Source of the DNA: Duganella zoogloeoides
GTDB taxonomy: Bacteria > Pseudomonadota > Gammaproteobacteria > Burkholderiales > Burkholderiaceae_D
DNA: 64,000 nucleotides
Assembly (NCBI RefSeq): GCF_034479515.1
Contig: NZ_CP140152.1
Coordinates: 1,922,001-1,986,000, forward strand
Direction: 5' to 3'
The position numbers and the translations under genes were made by a program. Positions 52,527-60,915 of the stretch are shown here, piece after piece; the first letter of the stretch is position 1; each line of letters begins with the position of its first letter. The notes beneath the pieces are model-generated. The model was given only the letters and a program-made list of their open reading frames with translations, was not told the origin of the DNA and searched no databases.

Positions 52527-52859
52527 TCAGAGGGAGAAAACAGCAACGCCGGGCGGCGCGTGCGAAGGCGGGGTGAGATAGCTGGTACGGAGGTGCGGTG
52601 CATGATGCGCTGGCGCGGGCGGCACAAACGCCACCAGGGCTGCCACCGGCGCCACCGTGGCCGGCGGCGGCAGGTCGCCCAGCGGCATGTCGGCCACCTG
52701 GCAGGCGGCGCAATCGGTGTGGTTTTCGGCGTACGCGTGCGCGTGGGCGTTGGAACCCAGCAGCTGCAGCGCCAGGAACAGCAGCACGAACAGCATCACC
52801 AGGCGCTGGTAGCGCGAGTTGCGGTGCGGCGTGTTGGAGCTGGCGGCGAGGGCTTGCAT
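52527..52859 (-). CDS. DUF2946-like small exported protein
   Basis: A 110-residue protein. A hydrophobic segment (LVMLFVLLFLALQLLGSNAHA) acts as signal or anchor, and the mature N terminus has HAHAYAENHTDCAACQ with His and CxxC residues suited to metal binding, followed by a Pro-rich tail. DUF2946/CzcI-like proteins often accompany metal-related transport. ATG 52859 is preferred to a TTG at 52895. It lies just before the receptor gene on the same strand. Confidence 0.6.
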   Translation of the reverse strand: MQALAASSNTPHRNSRYQRLVMLFVLLFLALQLLGSNAHAHAYAENHTDCAACQVADMPLGDLPPPATVAPVAALVAFVPPAPAHHAPHLRTSYLTPPSHAPPGVAVFSL

Positions 52860-52909
52860 GGGCGCGATTCTACAGGGATGTACCCATAACGACAACGCTT
52901 GCTATCGTA

Positions 52910-53632
52910 TCAATGTTGGCTGGCTTCGCGGGCGGCAGCGGCAGTGTTCGAGTAGTCGCCCACCAGGCCGCGCCTGGTGGCCAGCACCACGGCATGCGTG
53001 CGCGCGGTGGCGCCCAGCTTGTCGAACAGGCCTTTGACATGGGTTTTGACGGTGCCCACGCCGATGCCCAGTTCGCGCGCGATCGACTTGTTGCACTGGC
53101 CTTGTGCCAGCAGTTGCAGCACGTCGGTCTCGCGGCTGGTGAGACCAATGCGGGTGAAGCTGTCGGCCACGCAGCGGCTCAGGTCCGCGCTCAGGTAGCG
53201 CATGCCGCGTCCCAGCGTGCGCACGGCGGTGAGCAGCTGGTCGGCCGGGCTGTTTTGCAGCAGGTAGCCGTGCACGCCGGCCATCATCGCCGTGCGTACT
53301 TCCCATTCGCGGTCGAGCTGGGTGACGATCAGTACCCGAGCCTGGGTGTCGCCGTGGTGGCCGCTGCCCGCGTGGCGCATATGCTCCATGCCGGCCTTGT
53401 GGTCGAGGATGACGACGTCGGCGCCATGCAGGCCGGCGCCATCTTGCGCCACGCGCACGTCCACATCGACGTTGGCGCCCAGCAGCGCGGCCAGGCCGGC
53501 GCTGACGATGGCGTCCGCGTGGGCTACCAGCACCGTGATTTTTTCTCCGTGTTGCGTGGCGCCGTTGTATCCGTTCTGGCCCGAGCTACCTGTCATGCCC
53601 GCCTGGGGCCAGCTTTTGCTATCGAGTCGCAT
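52910..53632 (-). CDS. LuxR/NarL-type regulator with a degenerate receiver domain
   Basis: A 240-residue protein. The receiver-like N half has ITVLVAHADAIV where active receivers have two acidic residues; a possible phosphoacceptor Asp remains in VVILDHKAG, but the conserved Lys is Gln (YLLQNS). The C half is a full LuxR helix-turn-helix: LTSRETDVLQLLAQGQCNKS, then VKTHVKGLFDKLGATART. ATG 53632 has AGGAG 8 nt upstream; longer frames need a TTG. It may work without phosphorylation. No kinase lies nearby. Confidence 0.85.
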   Translation of the reverse strand: MRLDSKSWPQAGMTGSSGQNGYNGATQHGEKITVLVAHADAIVSAGLAALLGANVDVDVRVAQDGAGLHGADVVILDHKAGMEHMRHAGSGHHGDTQARVLIVTQLDREWEVRTAMMAGVHGYLLQNSPADQLLTAVRTLGRGMRYLSADLSRCVADSFTRIGLTSRETDVLQLLAQGQCNKSIARELGIGVGTVKTHVKGLFDKLGATARTHAVVLATRRGLVGDYSNTAAAAREASQH

Positions 53633-53730
53633 GTCGTTTCTCCTGGTTGCCGTGCTGACGAAGGTTCGCCAGCGTGACGACAGCGTACCCGCCATTGTGC
53701 AAATTGCCACGACCCGATCCGGGGGGATCG

Positions 53731-53786
53731 CCCTCCCTAGATAGGGTGATACGAAAGAGGGAGGGGTGCCGATCACCCGAAAGAGG
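53731..53786. promoter_or_regulatory. interleaved inverted repeats with pseudoknot topology, plus direct repeat
   Basis: In the 302-bp divergent gap between the LuxR and XapX genes, CCCTCCCT (53731-53738) pairs with AGGGAGGG (53758-53765), and GGGTGAT (53744-53750) pairs with ATCACCC (53772-53778). The arms alternate as in an H-type pseudoknot, with loops of 5, 7 and 6 nt. CGAAAGAGG also repeats directly at 53752 and 53778, 26 bp apart. It could be an RNA element or a multi-site operator. The rest of the gap shows nothing else that I can name. Confidence 0.5.
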
Positions 53787-53934
53787 TAGTAGTAAAGGGT
53801 CAATACCAGTGATGGCAAGGCCGGGCCGCGCCCCTACACTGTGCCTCTTGAACTGAAGCGGCGTCCATGTACAAAGACAGGTGTGGCGCTGGCCTTCGGA
53901 TAGTACAGTTTTGACTTTTAAGGAGTGGCCCGCC

Positions 53935-54201
53935 ATGAGAATGTATGTCATATCGATCGCCACCGGCCTGCTGGTCGGTGTCATCTACGCGCTGTTGAAT
54001 GTACGTTCGCCGGCGCCGCCAGTGATCGCCTTGCTCGGCCTGGCCGGCATCCTGATCGGCGAACAGATTCCGCCGCTGGTACGCACCTGGCTCAAGCCCG
54101 AAGCGACCAAGGTCTCGTGGGTGGAAGACCACGTCAAGCCGCACTGCTTCGGCGAACTGCCGGCCGCCCAAAAATCCGACGACACCAAAAGGAGCGCATG
54201 A
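53935..54201 (+). CDS. XapX domain-containing small membrane protein
   Basis: An 88-residue protein whose N half is the XapX domain: two hydrophobic segments (ISIATGLLVGVIYALLNV and VIALLGLAGILIGEQ) joined by RSPAPP, which is diagnostic. A hydrophilic tail follows. AAGGAG precedes the ATG. Its stop overlaps the start of the amidohydrolase by 4 bp (ATGA), so it is first in an operon. XapX proteins recur next to certain metabolic genes, but their role is unknown. Confidence 0.85.
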   Translation: MRMYVISIATGLLVGVIYALLNVRSPAPPVIALLGLAGILIGEQIPPLVRTWLKPEATKVSWVEDHVKPHCFGELPAAQKSDDTKRSA

Positions 54202-56132
54202 TGTCCCAACCCATTACCAACGCTGTGCCTGACCTGATCCTGCATCGCGGCCTGTTTACCACGCTCGACCGCAGCAACCCGCACGCCGAAGCGGTGGCCA
54301 TCAAGGACGGCCGCTTTACCCACGTGGGGCGCGCCAACGAAATCATGGCGCTGGCCGGTCCCGACACCCAGGTAATCGACCTGCATGGCAAGCGCGTGCT
54401 GCCAGGCCTGATCGACAACCACTGCCACATCATCCGCGGCGGCTTGAACTTCAATCTCGAACTGCGCTGGGACGGCGTGCGCAGCCTGGCCGACGCCATG
54501 GGCATGCTCAAGGCGCAAGTGGACATCACTCCCGCGCCGCAATGGGTGCGCGTGGTGGGCGGTTTCACCGAACACCAGTTCATCGAAAAGCGCCTGCCCA
54601 CCATCGAGGAACTTAATGCCGTGGCGCCAGACACCCCGGTATTCATCCTGCACCTGTACGACCGCGCGCTGCTCAACGGCGCCGCGCTGCGCGCCGTGGG
54701 TTATACCAGGGACACCCCGGAACCACCGGGCGGCCAGATCCTGCGCGACGGTTCGGGCAACCCGACCGGCCTGCTGCTGGCCAAGCCGAATGCGGCGATC
54801 CTGTATTCCACGCTGGCCAAGGGCCCCAAGCTGCCGCTCGAATACCAGGTCAACTCCACCCGCCACTTCATGCGCGAACTCAATCGCCTCGGCATCACCG
54901 GCGTGCTCGATGCCGGCGGCGGTTTCCAGAACTACCCGGACGACTACCAGGTGATCCAGCAGCTGTCGGATGCCAAGCAGCTGACCATCCGCCTCGCCTA
55001 CAACCTGTTCACGCAAAAGCCGCAAAAGGAAAAGGAAGACTTCCTCAACTGGACCCAGAGCGTGACGTACCAGCAGGGCGACGATTACTTCCGCCATAAC
55101 GGCGCCGGCGAAATGCTGACCTTCTCGGCGGCCGACTTCGAGGACTTCCGCGAACCGCGTCCCGACATGCCGGACAATATGGAAGACGATCTGGAAGGCG
55201 TGGTGCGCATCCTGGCGCAGAACCGCTGGCCATGGCGCATGCACGCCACGTACGACGAAACCATCAGCCGTGCGCTGGATGTGTTCGAGCGCGTGAACCA
55301 GGACATTCCCTTGACGGGTCTGAACTGGTTCTTCGACCACGCCGAGACCATCTCCGACCGTTCGATCGACCGTATCGCCGCGCTGGGCGGCGGCGTGGCC
55401 GTGCAGCACCGCATGGCCTACCAGGGCGAGTATTTTGTCGAGCGTTACGGCCACGGCGCAGCGGAAGCCACGCCGCCGGTCAAGAAAATCCTCGAAGCCG
55501 GCGTCAAGACCTCGGCCGGTACCGACGCCACCCGCGTCGCGTCGTATAACCCATGGGTGTCGCTGTCGTGGCTCATCACCGGCAAAACCGTGAGCGGCAT
55601 GCAGCTGTACCCGCGCGCCAACTGCCTGGACCGCGAAACCGCGCTGCGCATGTGGACCGAGAACACCACCTGGTTCTCGAATGAAGAAGGCAAGAAGGGC
55701 CGCATCGAAGCGGGCCAGCTGGCCGACCTGATCGTGCCGGACAAGGATTTTTATGCGTGCGCCGAGAGCGAGATCACCGACATGACGTCCGAGCTGACCG
55801 TGGTCGGCGGCAAGATCGTCTATGCGGCCGGCCGCTTTGCCGCCCTCGACACGCCACCGCCACCGGCCATGCCCGACTGGTCGCCGGTGCGCCGTTTCGG
55901 CGGCTACGCCGGCTGGGGCGAGCAGATCGGCAATAACCGCGCGGCGTTGCAAGAGCTGGAAAAACGCAAGCAGCAGCAAGCGCAATTGCGCGCCCAGGCG
56001 GCGTCGTGCGGCTGCGCCAACGAGTGCAATGTCCACGGCCACCAGCATGCGTCGGCATGGGCCAGCAAGCTGCCTACCACCGACCTCAAGAGTTTCTGGG
56101 GCGCGCTGGGCTGCGCCTGCTGGGCGGTGTGA
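54198..56132 (+). CDS. amidohydrolase family protein (YtcJ-like) with Cys-rich tail
   Basis: A 644-residue metal-dependent amidohydrolase. The first metal motif is GLIDNHCHIIRGG; AGTDATR late in the fold carries the conserved Asp, and GQLADLIV is the usual C-terminal strand. This resembles YtcJ-type exoenzyme amidohydrolases. The last 50 residues are unusual: a Gln-rich helix, then SCGCANECNVHGHQH and GCACWAV, with six cysteines and several histidines that could bind metal. The gene is coupled at both ends, to XapX by 4 bp and to DoxX by 1 bp. The substrate is unknown. Confidence 0.85.
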   Translation: MMSQPITNAVPDLILHRGLFTTLDRSNPHAEAVAIKDGRFTHVGRANEIMALAGPDTQVIDLHGKRVLPGLIDNHCHIIRGGLNFNLELRWDGVRSLADAMGMLKAQVDITPAPQWVRVVGGFTEHQFIEKRLPTIEELNAVAPDTPVFILHLYDRALLNGAALRAVGYTRDTPEPPGGQILRDGSGNPTGLLLAKPNAAILYSTLAKGPKLPLEYQVNSTRHFMRELNRLGITGVLDAGGGFQNYPDDYQVIQQLSDAKQLTIRLAYNLFTQKPQKEKEDFLNWTQSVTYQQGDDYFRHNGAGEMLTFSAADFEDFREPRPDMPDNMEDDLEGVVRILAQNRWPWRMHATYDETISRALDVFERVNQDIPLTGLNWFFDHAETISDRSIDRIAALGGGVAVQHRMAYQGEYFVERYGHGAAEATPPVKKILEAGVKTSAGTDATRVASYNPWVSLSWLITGKTVSGMQLYPRANCLDRETALRMWTENTTWFSNEEGKKGRIEAGQLADLIVPDKDFYACAESEITDMTSELTVVGGKIVYAAGRFAALDTPPPPAMPDWSPVRRFGGYAGWGEQIGNNRAALQELEKRKQQQAQLRAQAASCGCANECNVHGHQHASAWASKLPTTDLKSFWGALGCACWAV

Positions 56133-56533
56133 TGGTGCCGGCTTTCCTGCGCGCCCCGTGGGTGCGCTGGGTCTGCCTGTTGCTGCTGTGCTCGGCGTAT
56201 CTGCAGGGCGGCTTCAACAAGCTCACCGACTTCAACTCGGCCATCGCCGAAATGCAGCACTTCGGCGTGGCGCCGGCGGCGCCGATGGCGGCGCTGGTGA
56301 TCATTGGCGAGCTCGGTGCTTCGCTGATGATACTGGCCGGGTTTTACCGCTGGCTGGGCGCAGGCTACCTGGCGGTGTTTACCGTCATGGCCACGCTGAT
56401 GGCCAACCGGTTCTGGGAGATGTCGGGCCCGGAACGTTTTTCAGCCGCCAACGGCTTCTTCGAGCATCTCGGCCTGGCAGGCGCGTTCCTGCTGGTGGCG
56501 TGGCTCGATCTACAAGATGTAAACAAGGAATAG
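56132..56533 (+). CDS. DoxX family membrane protein
   Basis: A 133-residue protein with four hydrophobic helices, including YLQGGFNKLTDFNSAIAEM and ALVIIGELGASLMILAGFYRW, typical of DoxX. Its ATG overlaps the amidohydrolase stop by one base (TGATG). It is third in the XapX-amidohydrolase operon. DoxX proteins are linked to oxidative or thiol stress in some bacteria; here the role is unknown. Confidence 0.8.
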   Translation: MVPAFLRAPWVRWVCLLLLCSAYLQGGFNKLTDFNSAIAEMQHFGVAPAAPMAALVIIGELGASLMILAGFYRWLGAGYLAVFTVMATLMANRFWEMSGPERFSAANGFFEHLGLAGAFLLVAWLDLQDVNKE

Positions 56534-56534
56534 T

Positions 56535-57191
56535 ATGGAACGAGGAAATATCAAGCAAGGCATCTCGCTGGCGTTCTTGGGCGGGTATGTCGATACGCTG
56601 GGCTTTATTGCGCTGTTCGGCCTGTTCACGGCCCACGTCACGGGCAACTTTGTGCTGATCGGCCGTGCGCTGGTGGAGCCGGCGCACGAGCTGATTCCGA
56701 AACTGCTGGTGTTCCCGGTGTTCATCCTGTTCGTGGCCATTTCGCGCATGCTGATCCTGCACTGGGAGCGCAGCAACAGCCCGGCGCTGCGCAACAGCTA
56801 TCTGCTGCAACTGTTCCTGCTGCTGGCCACCATCGTCTGCGCGTACATCGCCTCGCCGATGGCCAATGCCCATCAACCGTTGAGCCTGCTCACCGGCATG
56901 ATCTGCGCCGGCGCCATGGCCACGCAAAACGCCTACGGCAAGCTGCTGCTTGGTAAATCAGCGGCCACCACGGTGATGACCGGTAACGTCACCCAGCTGG
57001 TGATCGAGCTGACCGACTCGCTGCGCGGCGATCCGCAGGCCATTGGCCGCTGCAAGGTGCTGGTGTGGCCGGTGGTGGCGTTTGCCGCCGGCTGTATCCT
57101 GGGCGCTTATGCCTACATCGGGTTCGGCTTTGCCGGCTTGCTGGTGCCGTGCGTGGTGCTGGCGTGCATGGCGGTGGCCACCAAGGATTGA
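56535..57191 (+). CDS. DUF1275 (YoaK) family membrane protein
   Basis: A 218-residue protein with six predicted helices. GYVDTLGFIALFGLFTAHVTGNFVLIG is the hallmark N-terminal segment of DUF1275, and CAGAMATQNAYGKLL with TTVMTGNVTQLVIEL is the matching second-half segment. It follows DoxX by 1 nt and ends the operon at a strong terminator. Family function is not established. Confidence 0.88.
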   Translation: MERGNIKQGISLAFLGGYVDTLGFIALFGLFTAHVTGNFVLIGRALVEPAHELIPKLLVFPVFILFVAISRMLILHWERSNSPALRNSYLLQLFLLLATIVCAYIASPMANAHQPLSLLTGMICAGAMATQNAYGKLLLGKSAATTVMTGNVTQLVIELTDSLRGDPQAIGRCKVLVWPVVAFAAGCILGAYAYIGFGFAGLLVPCVVLACMAVATKD

Positions 57192-57212
57192 GTCTCTTGT
57201 GACGTGCTTCAG

Positions 57213-57246
57213 GCCGCGCCGCTTTCGAGCCGCGCGGCTTTTTTTT
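57213..57246 (+). terminator. rho-independent terminator after the DUF1275 gene
   Basis: GCCGCGC (57213-57219) pairs with GCGCGGC (57232-57238), followed by eight T residues. Confidence 0.88.
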
Positions 57247-57295
57247 CGCGGCGGGCGTAGTATCTTCAGTCTCGCCAACCTTCCCGAGGAGAGTG

Positions 57296-57775
57296 ATGAT
57301 GGCTAAAAATACCATTTGCCTGTGGTACGACCGCGACGCCCTGCAGGCTGCCAACTTCTATGCCAGCGTATTTCCCGGCAGCGCAGTCGGTGCGGTGCAC
57401 CTGGCCCCCGCCGACTACCCCAGCGGCAAGGCCGGCGACGTGCTCACGGTGGAATTTACCGTGTGCGGCGTGGCTTGCATCGGCCTCAACGGTGGCGATA
57501 CCTTCCACCACAGCGAAGCGTTTTCCTTCCAGATCGCCACCGACGACCAGGACGAAACCGACCGCTACTGGAACGCCATCATCGACAACGGCGGCATGGC
57601 CAGCGCCTGCGGCTGGTGCAAGGACCGCTGGGGCCTGTCCTGGCAAATCACGCCGCGCGTGCTCACCGAGGCGATGGCGCAGGGGGGAGAAGTTGCGCAG
57701 CGCGCCTTCCAGGCCATGATGACGATGCAGAAAATCGACGTGGCCACGATAACGGCGGCCGTGGCCGGCGCCTAG
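57296..57775 (+). CDS. VOC family protein (PhnB-like)
   Basis: A 159-residue vicinal-oxygen-chelate protein of the PhnB / 3-demethylubiquinone-methyltransferase-like branch: ICLWYDRDALQAANFYASVF, VEFTVCGVACIGLNGGDTF, and the C-terminal KDRWGLSWQITPRVL. GAGGAGAG precedes the start; ATG 57296 and 57299 are both possible. It is a single gene bounded by a terminator upstream. The catalytic role in this branch is not defined. Confidence 0.85.
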   Translation: MMAKNTICLWYDRDALQAANFYASVFPGSAVGAVHLAPADYPSGKAGDVLTVEFTVCGVACIGLNGGDTFHHSEAFSFQIATDDQDETDRYWNAIIDNGGMASACGWCKDRWGLSWQITPRVLTEAMAQGGEVAQRAFQAMMTMQKIDVATITAAVAGA

Positions 57776-57908
57776 TTTTCGACGCGTTTGTATATGGACT
57801 GATACATATCGGCGCTGTTTTAGATATTGCCCGAAAGGTATAATCTTTTGTCACACCGCCGGTGTTACCGATACTGGCGTGCCTCCGATCATACCTAGAA
57901 GGAATCTC

Positions 57909-59945
57909 GTGTACCGTACGCTGATCAGCGCCGCCTGCTGCGCCTTGCTTGCCTTGTCTTCCCCCTCGTTGCACGCCGAAACGGCTGCGCCGGTCTCCGG
58001 CATCGACCTGAAAACCCTCGACCCTGCCGTCAGTCCCAAGGTCGATTTCTATGGCTACGTCAACGGCGTGTGGGCCCGCAATACCGAGATCCCGGCCGAT
58101 AAATCGACCTGGGGCACCTACATCGAGCTGCGCGAAATCGCCCAGCGCCAGTTGCGCGCGCTGATGGACGATGCCGTCAAGCATCCCGGCAAGGCCGGCA
58201 GCGACACCCATAAAATCGCCGACCTGTACACCAGCTACCTGAACGAAAAGGCGCGCAACGCGGCCGGCTTCAAGCCGCTCAAGGCCGAGCTGGCCAGCGT
58301 GGCTGCCATCAAGGACAAGCAGGACTTGCCGGCATTGTTCGCAGCGCTGCAACGCAGCGGCATCCAGACGCCGTTCTCGGCCGGCGTGGCGCCCGATGCG
58401 CAAAATCCCGAGCGCTACACCATCAATATCAGCCAGTCCGGCCTGGGCCTGCCCGACCGCGACTACTACCTGAAGGACGACGACGCCAAGCTCAAGGGCG
58501 TGCGCGACAAGTACCTCAAGCATATCGAAACCATGCTGACCATGAGCGGCGACAAGCAGGCCGCCGCCCATGCCGCCCAGGTGCTCGACATCGAGACCCG
58601 CCTGGCCGCCGTGCAATGGACCCGCGTGCAGATGCGCGATCCGGTCAAATCGTACAACCGCGTGGACTTCGACCAGTTCGCCGCGCTGGCGCCGGGCTTC
58701 GACTGGAACGCGTACTTTGCTGCCGCCGGCTACGCAGGCAAGGAGACTTCGGCCGTGGTGCGCCAACCGAGCTTCCTGAAAGGCTATTCCGAGACCCTGG
58801 CTGCCGTGCCGCTCGACGCCTGGAAGAGCTACCTGAACTGGCGCATCATCGAAAGCTACGCGTCGTACCTGGACAGCGCGGCAGTCAAGGAGCGCTTCGC
58901 TTTCGAGGGCACGACCCTGCGCGGCGTGCCGCAAAGCGAACCGCTGTGGCAACTGGCGCTCAAATTCACCGACGGCGCGCTCGGTGATGCGGTGGGCAAG
59001 AAATACGTGGCGATGTACCTGCCGCCGGAAACCCGTCCGCGCGTGATGGCCATGTTCGACAATTTCGTCGCATCGTTCAAGGACGGTATCGAACACCTGG
59101 ACTGGATGAGCGCCGAGACCAAGAAGGAAGCGCAGCTCAAGCTGGCCGCCCTGAAACCGAAGATCGCCTATCCGGACCAATGGCGTGACTACAGCGCCAT
59201 GAAAACCCAGCCGAAGGACCTGGTCGCCAACGTGCGCGCCGCGCGTGCCTGGAGCCGCCAGTACAACCTCGACAAACTCGGTAAGCCGGTGGATCGCGAC
59301 GAATGGTCGATGACGCCGCAAACCGTCAACGCCAGCTACAGCCCGGCGCTCAATTCGATCACGATTCCGGCCGCCATCCTGCAACCGCCGTTCTTCAATG
59401 TGAAGGCGGAAGATGCCGTGAACTACGGCCTGCTGGGCATCACTTTCGGCCACGAGATCAGCCACGCCTTCGACGACTCCGGCAGCCAGTACGACGCCCG
59501 CGGCCGCCTGCGCAACTGGTGGACAGTGGAAGACCGCACCGCCTTCAAGGCCCGCGCCGCCGGCCTGGTCAAGCAGTATGGCGCCTACAGCCCGGTGCCG
59601 GGCTACCACATCAACGGCGAACTGACGCTGGGTGAAAACATCGGCGACAACTCCGGACTGTCGCTCACCTACAAGGCGTACCAGCGTTCGCTGGGCGGCA
59701 AGCCGTCGCCGGTACTCGACGGCCTGACCGGCGAGCAGCGCCTGTACATCGGCTTCGCCCAGAAATGGCGCGCCAAGCTGCGTCCCGAAGCGGCGATCGC
59801 CCAGATCAAGAGCGACCCGCACTCGCCGGGCGAATTCCGCGCCAAGGGCACGGTCATGAACCAGCCGGGCTTCTACGAAGCGTTCGACATCAAGCCCGGC
59901 GATCCGATGTACCTGCCGCCGGACCAACGCGTGATCATGTGGTGA
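57909..59945 (+). CDS. M13 family metallopeptidase
   Basis: A 678-residue exported zinc endopeptidase (neprilysin/PepO family). A Sec signal (LISAACCALLALSSPSLHA) starts at GTG 57909, which has AAGGA upstream. The zinc site is FGHEISHAFDDSG, with a third ligand in ENIGDNSGLS, and VNASYSPALNSITIPAAILQ is the conserved substrate-binding segment. The C-terminal RVIMW is the family's usual end. It probably cleaves peptides in the periplasm. It stands alone and faces the GFA gene. Confidence 0.9.
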   Translation: MYRTLISAACCALLALSSPSLHAETAAPVSGIDLKTLDPAVSPKVDFYGYVNGVWARNTEIPADKSTWGTYIELREIAQRQLRALMDDAVKHPGKAGSDTHKIADLYTSYLNEKARNAAGFKPLKAELASVAAIKDKQDLPALFAALQRSGIQTPFSAGVAPDAQNPERYTINISQSGLGLPDRDYYLKDDDAKLKGVRDKYLKHIETMLTMSGDKQAAAHAAQVLDIETRLAAVQWTRVQMRDPVKSYNRVDFDQFAALAPGFDWNAYFAAAGYAGKETSAVVRQPSFLKGYSETLAAVPLDAWKSYLNWRIIESYASYLDSAAVKERFAFEGTTLRGVPQSEPLWQLALKFTDGALGDAVGKKYVAMYLPPETRPRVMAMFDNFVASFKDGIEHLDWMSAETKKEAQLKLAALKPKIAYPDQWRDYSAMKTQPKDLVANVRAARAWSRQYNLDKLGKPVDRDEWSMTPQTVNASYSPALNSITIPAAILQPPFFNVKAEDAVNYGLLGITFGHEISHAFDDSGSQYDARGRLRNWWTVEDRTAFKARAAGLVKQYGAYSPVPGYHINGELTLGENIGDNSGLSLTYKAYQRSLGGKPSPVLDGLTGEQRLYIGFAQKWRAKLRPEAAIAQIKSDPHSPGEFRAKGTVMNQPGFYEAFDIKPGDPMYLPPDQRVIMW

Positions 59946-59963
59946 TGACGGAATAGGGCAGGG

Positions 59964-59997
59964 CCATCTTCGACCGACGCCTGTCGGTCAAAGGTGG
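59964..59997. terminator. long hairpin between converging genes
   Basis: A 15-bp stem (13 Watson-Crick pairs, one G-T, one mismatch) with loop GCCT lies between the M13 gene and the converging GFA gene and overlaps the latter's last 10 bases. There is no T tract, so termination is possible but unproven. Confidence 0.4.
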
Positions 59998-60386
59998 CGT
60001 ACCTGCGCCGGTGGCGTGTCCCAGTTGTCGTTCTTGCCGTCCAGGTAGGTGATCGGCGCGTTGGCAAGTTCTTTGGCTGTGACATCATCGAGGCATGACA
60101 GGTTGACCGCGTAGAACTCGCCCCAGCGCGGCGAGCGGCCGATGCCGAAGGCGTGCACGCCGCAGTGCTTGCAGAACAGGTGTTGATCGGTTTTGGTCAG
60201 AAACTGGTAGTTGCTCAGCTCTGCCGCGCCCGAGAGCAGTCGAAACGCCGCCGGCTGCACGATCGCCGGCCAGAACCGCATTTTCGAACAGATCGAGCAG
60301 TTGCACTTGATGGTGCCTGCGCCAAGGTCGATATCCGCCTCGAACCGCACCGCGCCGCAATGGCAGCTGCCATGGTAAGTTTTCAA
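59988..60386 (-). CDS. GFA family zinc-binding protein
   Basis: A 132-residue protein of the glutathione-dependent formaldehyde-activating (GFA) fold. The zinc ligands are visible in GSCHCGAVRFE, CNCSICSK and FCKHCGVHAFGIG. The start is a TTG at 60386, well supported by GGAGG 6 nt upstream and the Met-Lys-Thr-Tyr-His start typical of the family. It overlaps the DoxX-like gene upstream by 4 bp. Family members rarely have proven substrates. Confidence 0.85.
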   Translation of the reverse strand: MKTYHGSCHCGAVRFEADIDLGAGTIKCNCSICSKMRFWPAIVQPAAFRLLSGAAELSNYQFLTKTDQHLFCKHCGVHAFGIGRSPRWGEFYAVNLSCLDDVTAKELANAPITYLDGKNDNWDTPPAQVRHL

Positions 60387-60793
60387 TCGTCCTCCACTGC
60401 CGCGTTGCCGCGTGGCTTCCACGTACTCCATACGATCAACGCCAGCAACGCCATCTGGACCGGCAGGCGCAGCCACAGCGCCCATAGCGGCACGTTGAAC
60501 AACTCGGGCTGTTGCAGCATATAGATGTGGGCGGGCGTCACCGCCAGGGTCAGCAGGAAAAGGCCGATGCCTGCGGCCCTGCGCAGCGACGGCACCAGGA
60601 TGCCCGCCGCGCCGAGCAATTCGAACACGCCGCTCACCAGCACTGCCGCCACCGGCCATGGAATATATGGCGGCACGATGGTCGCTTCCAGGTCGGTGGC
60701 AGCAAAGTGCGCGATGCCGCCGATGAAAAACCAGAGGAAGACGATCGCCAGGCCGATTATTTGCGGTCGAGACATCTGCTGCGCGTGTTTCAT
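60383..60793 (-). CDS. DoxX-like small membrane protein
   Basis: A 136-residue protein with four helices (IIGLAIVFLWFFIGGIAHF, VAAVLVSGVFELLGAAGIL, AAGIGLFLLTLAVTPAHIY and a C-terminal helix), similar to DoxX-related proteins. ATG 60793 is used, with AGGGA upstream. It is coupled to the GFA gene by a 4-bp overlap. Function unknown. Confidence 0.7.
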   Translation of the reverse strand: MKHAQQMSRPQIIGLAIVFLWFFIGGIAHFAATDLEATIVPPYIPWPVAAVLVSGVFELLGAAGILVPSLRRAAGIGLFLLTLAVTPAHIYMLQQPELFNVPLWALWLRLPVQMALLALIVWSTWKPRGNAAVEDD

Positions 60794-60915
60794 CAATTAA
60801 TTCCCTGTAAGCTTGACTGCGGCCATGGTGGCGCCAGCCTCCCACGGTATCGGAAAATATTGCCGGCGCGTACCGTTCGCTCACCGCCTTCGTGAATCCC
60901 GCAGGCAGGCATTGG

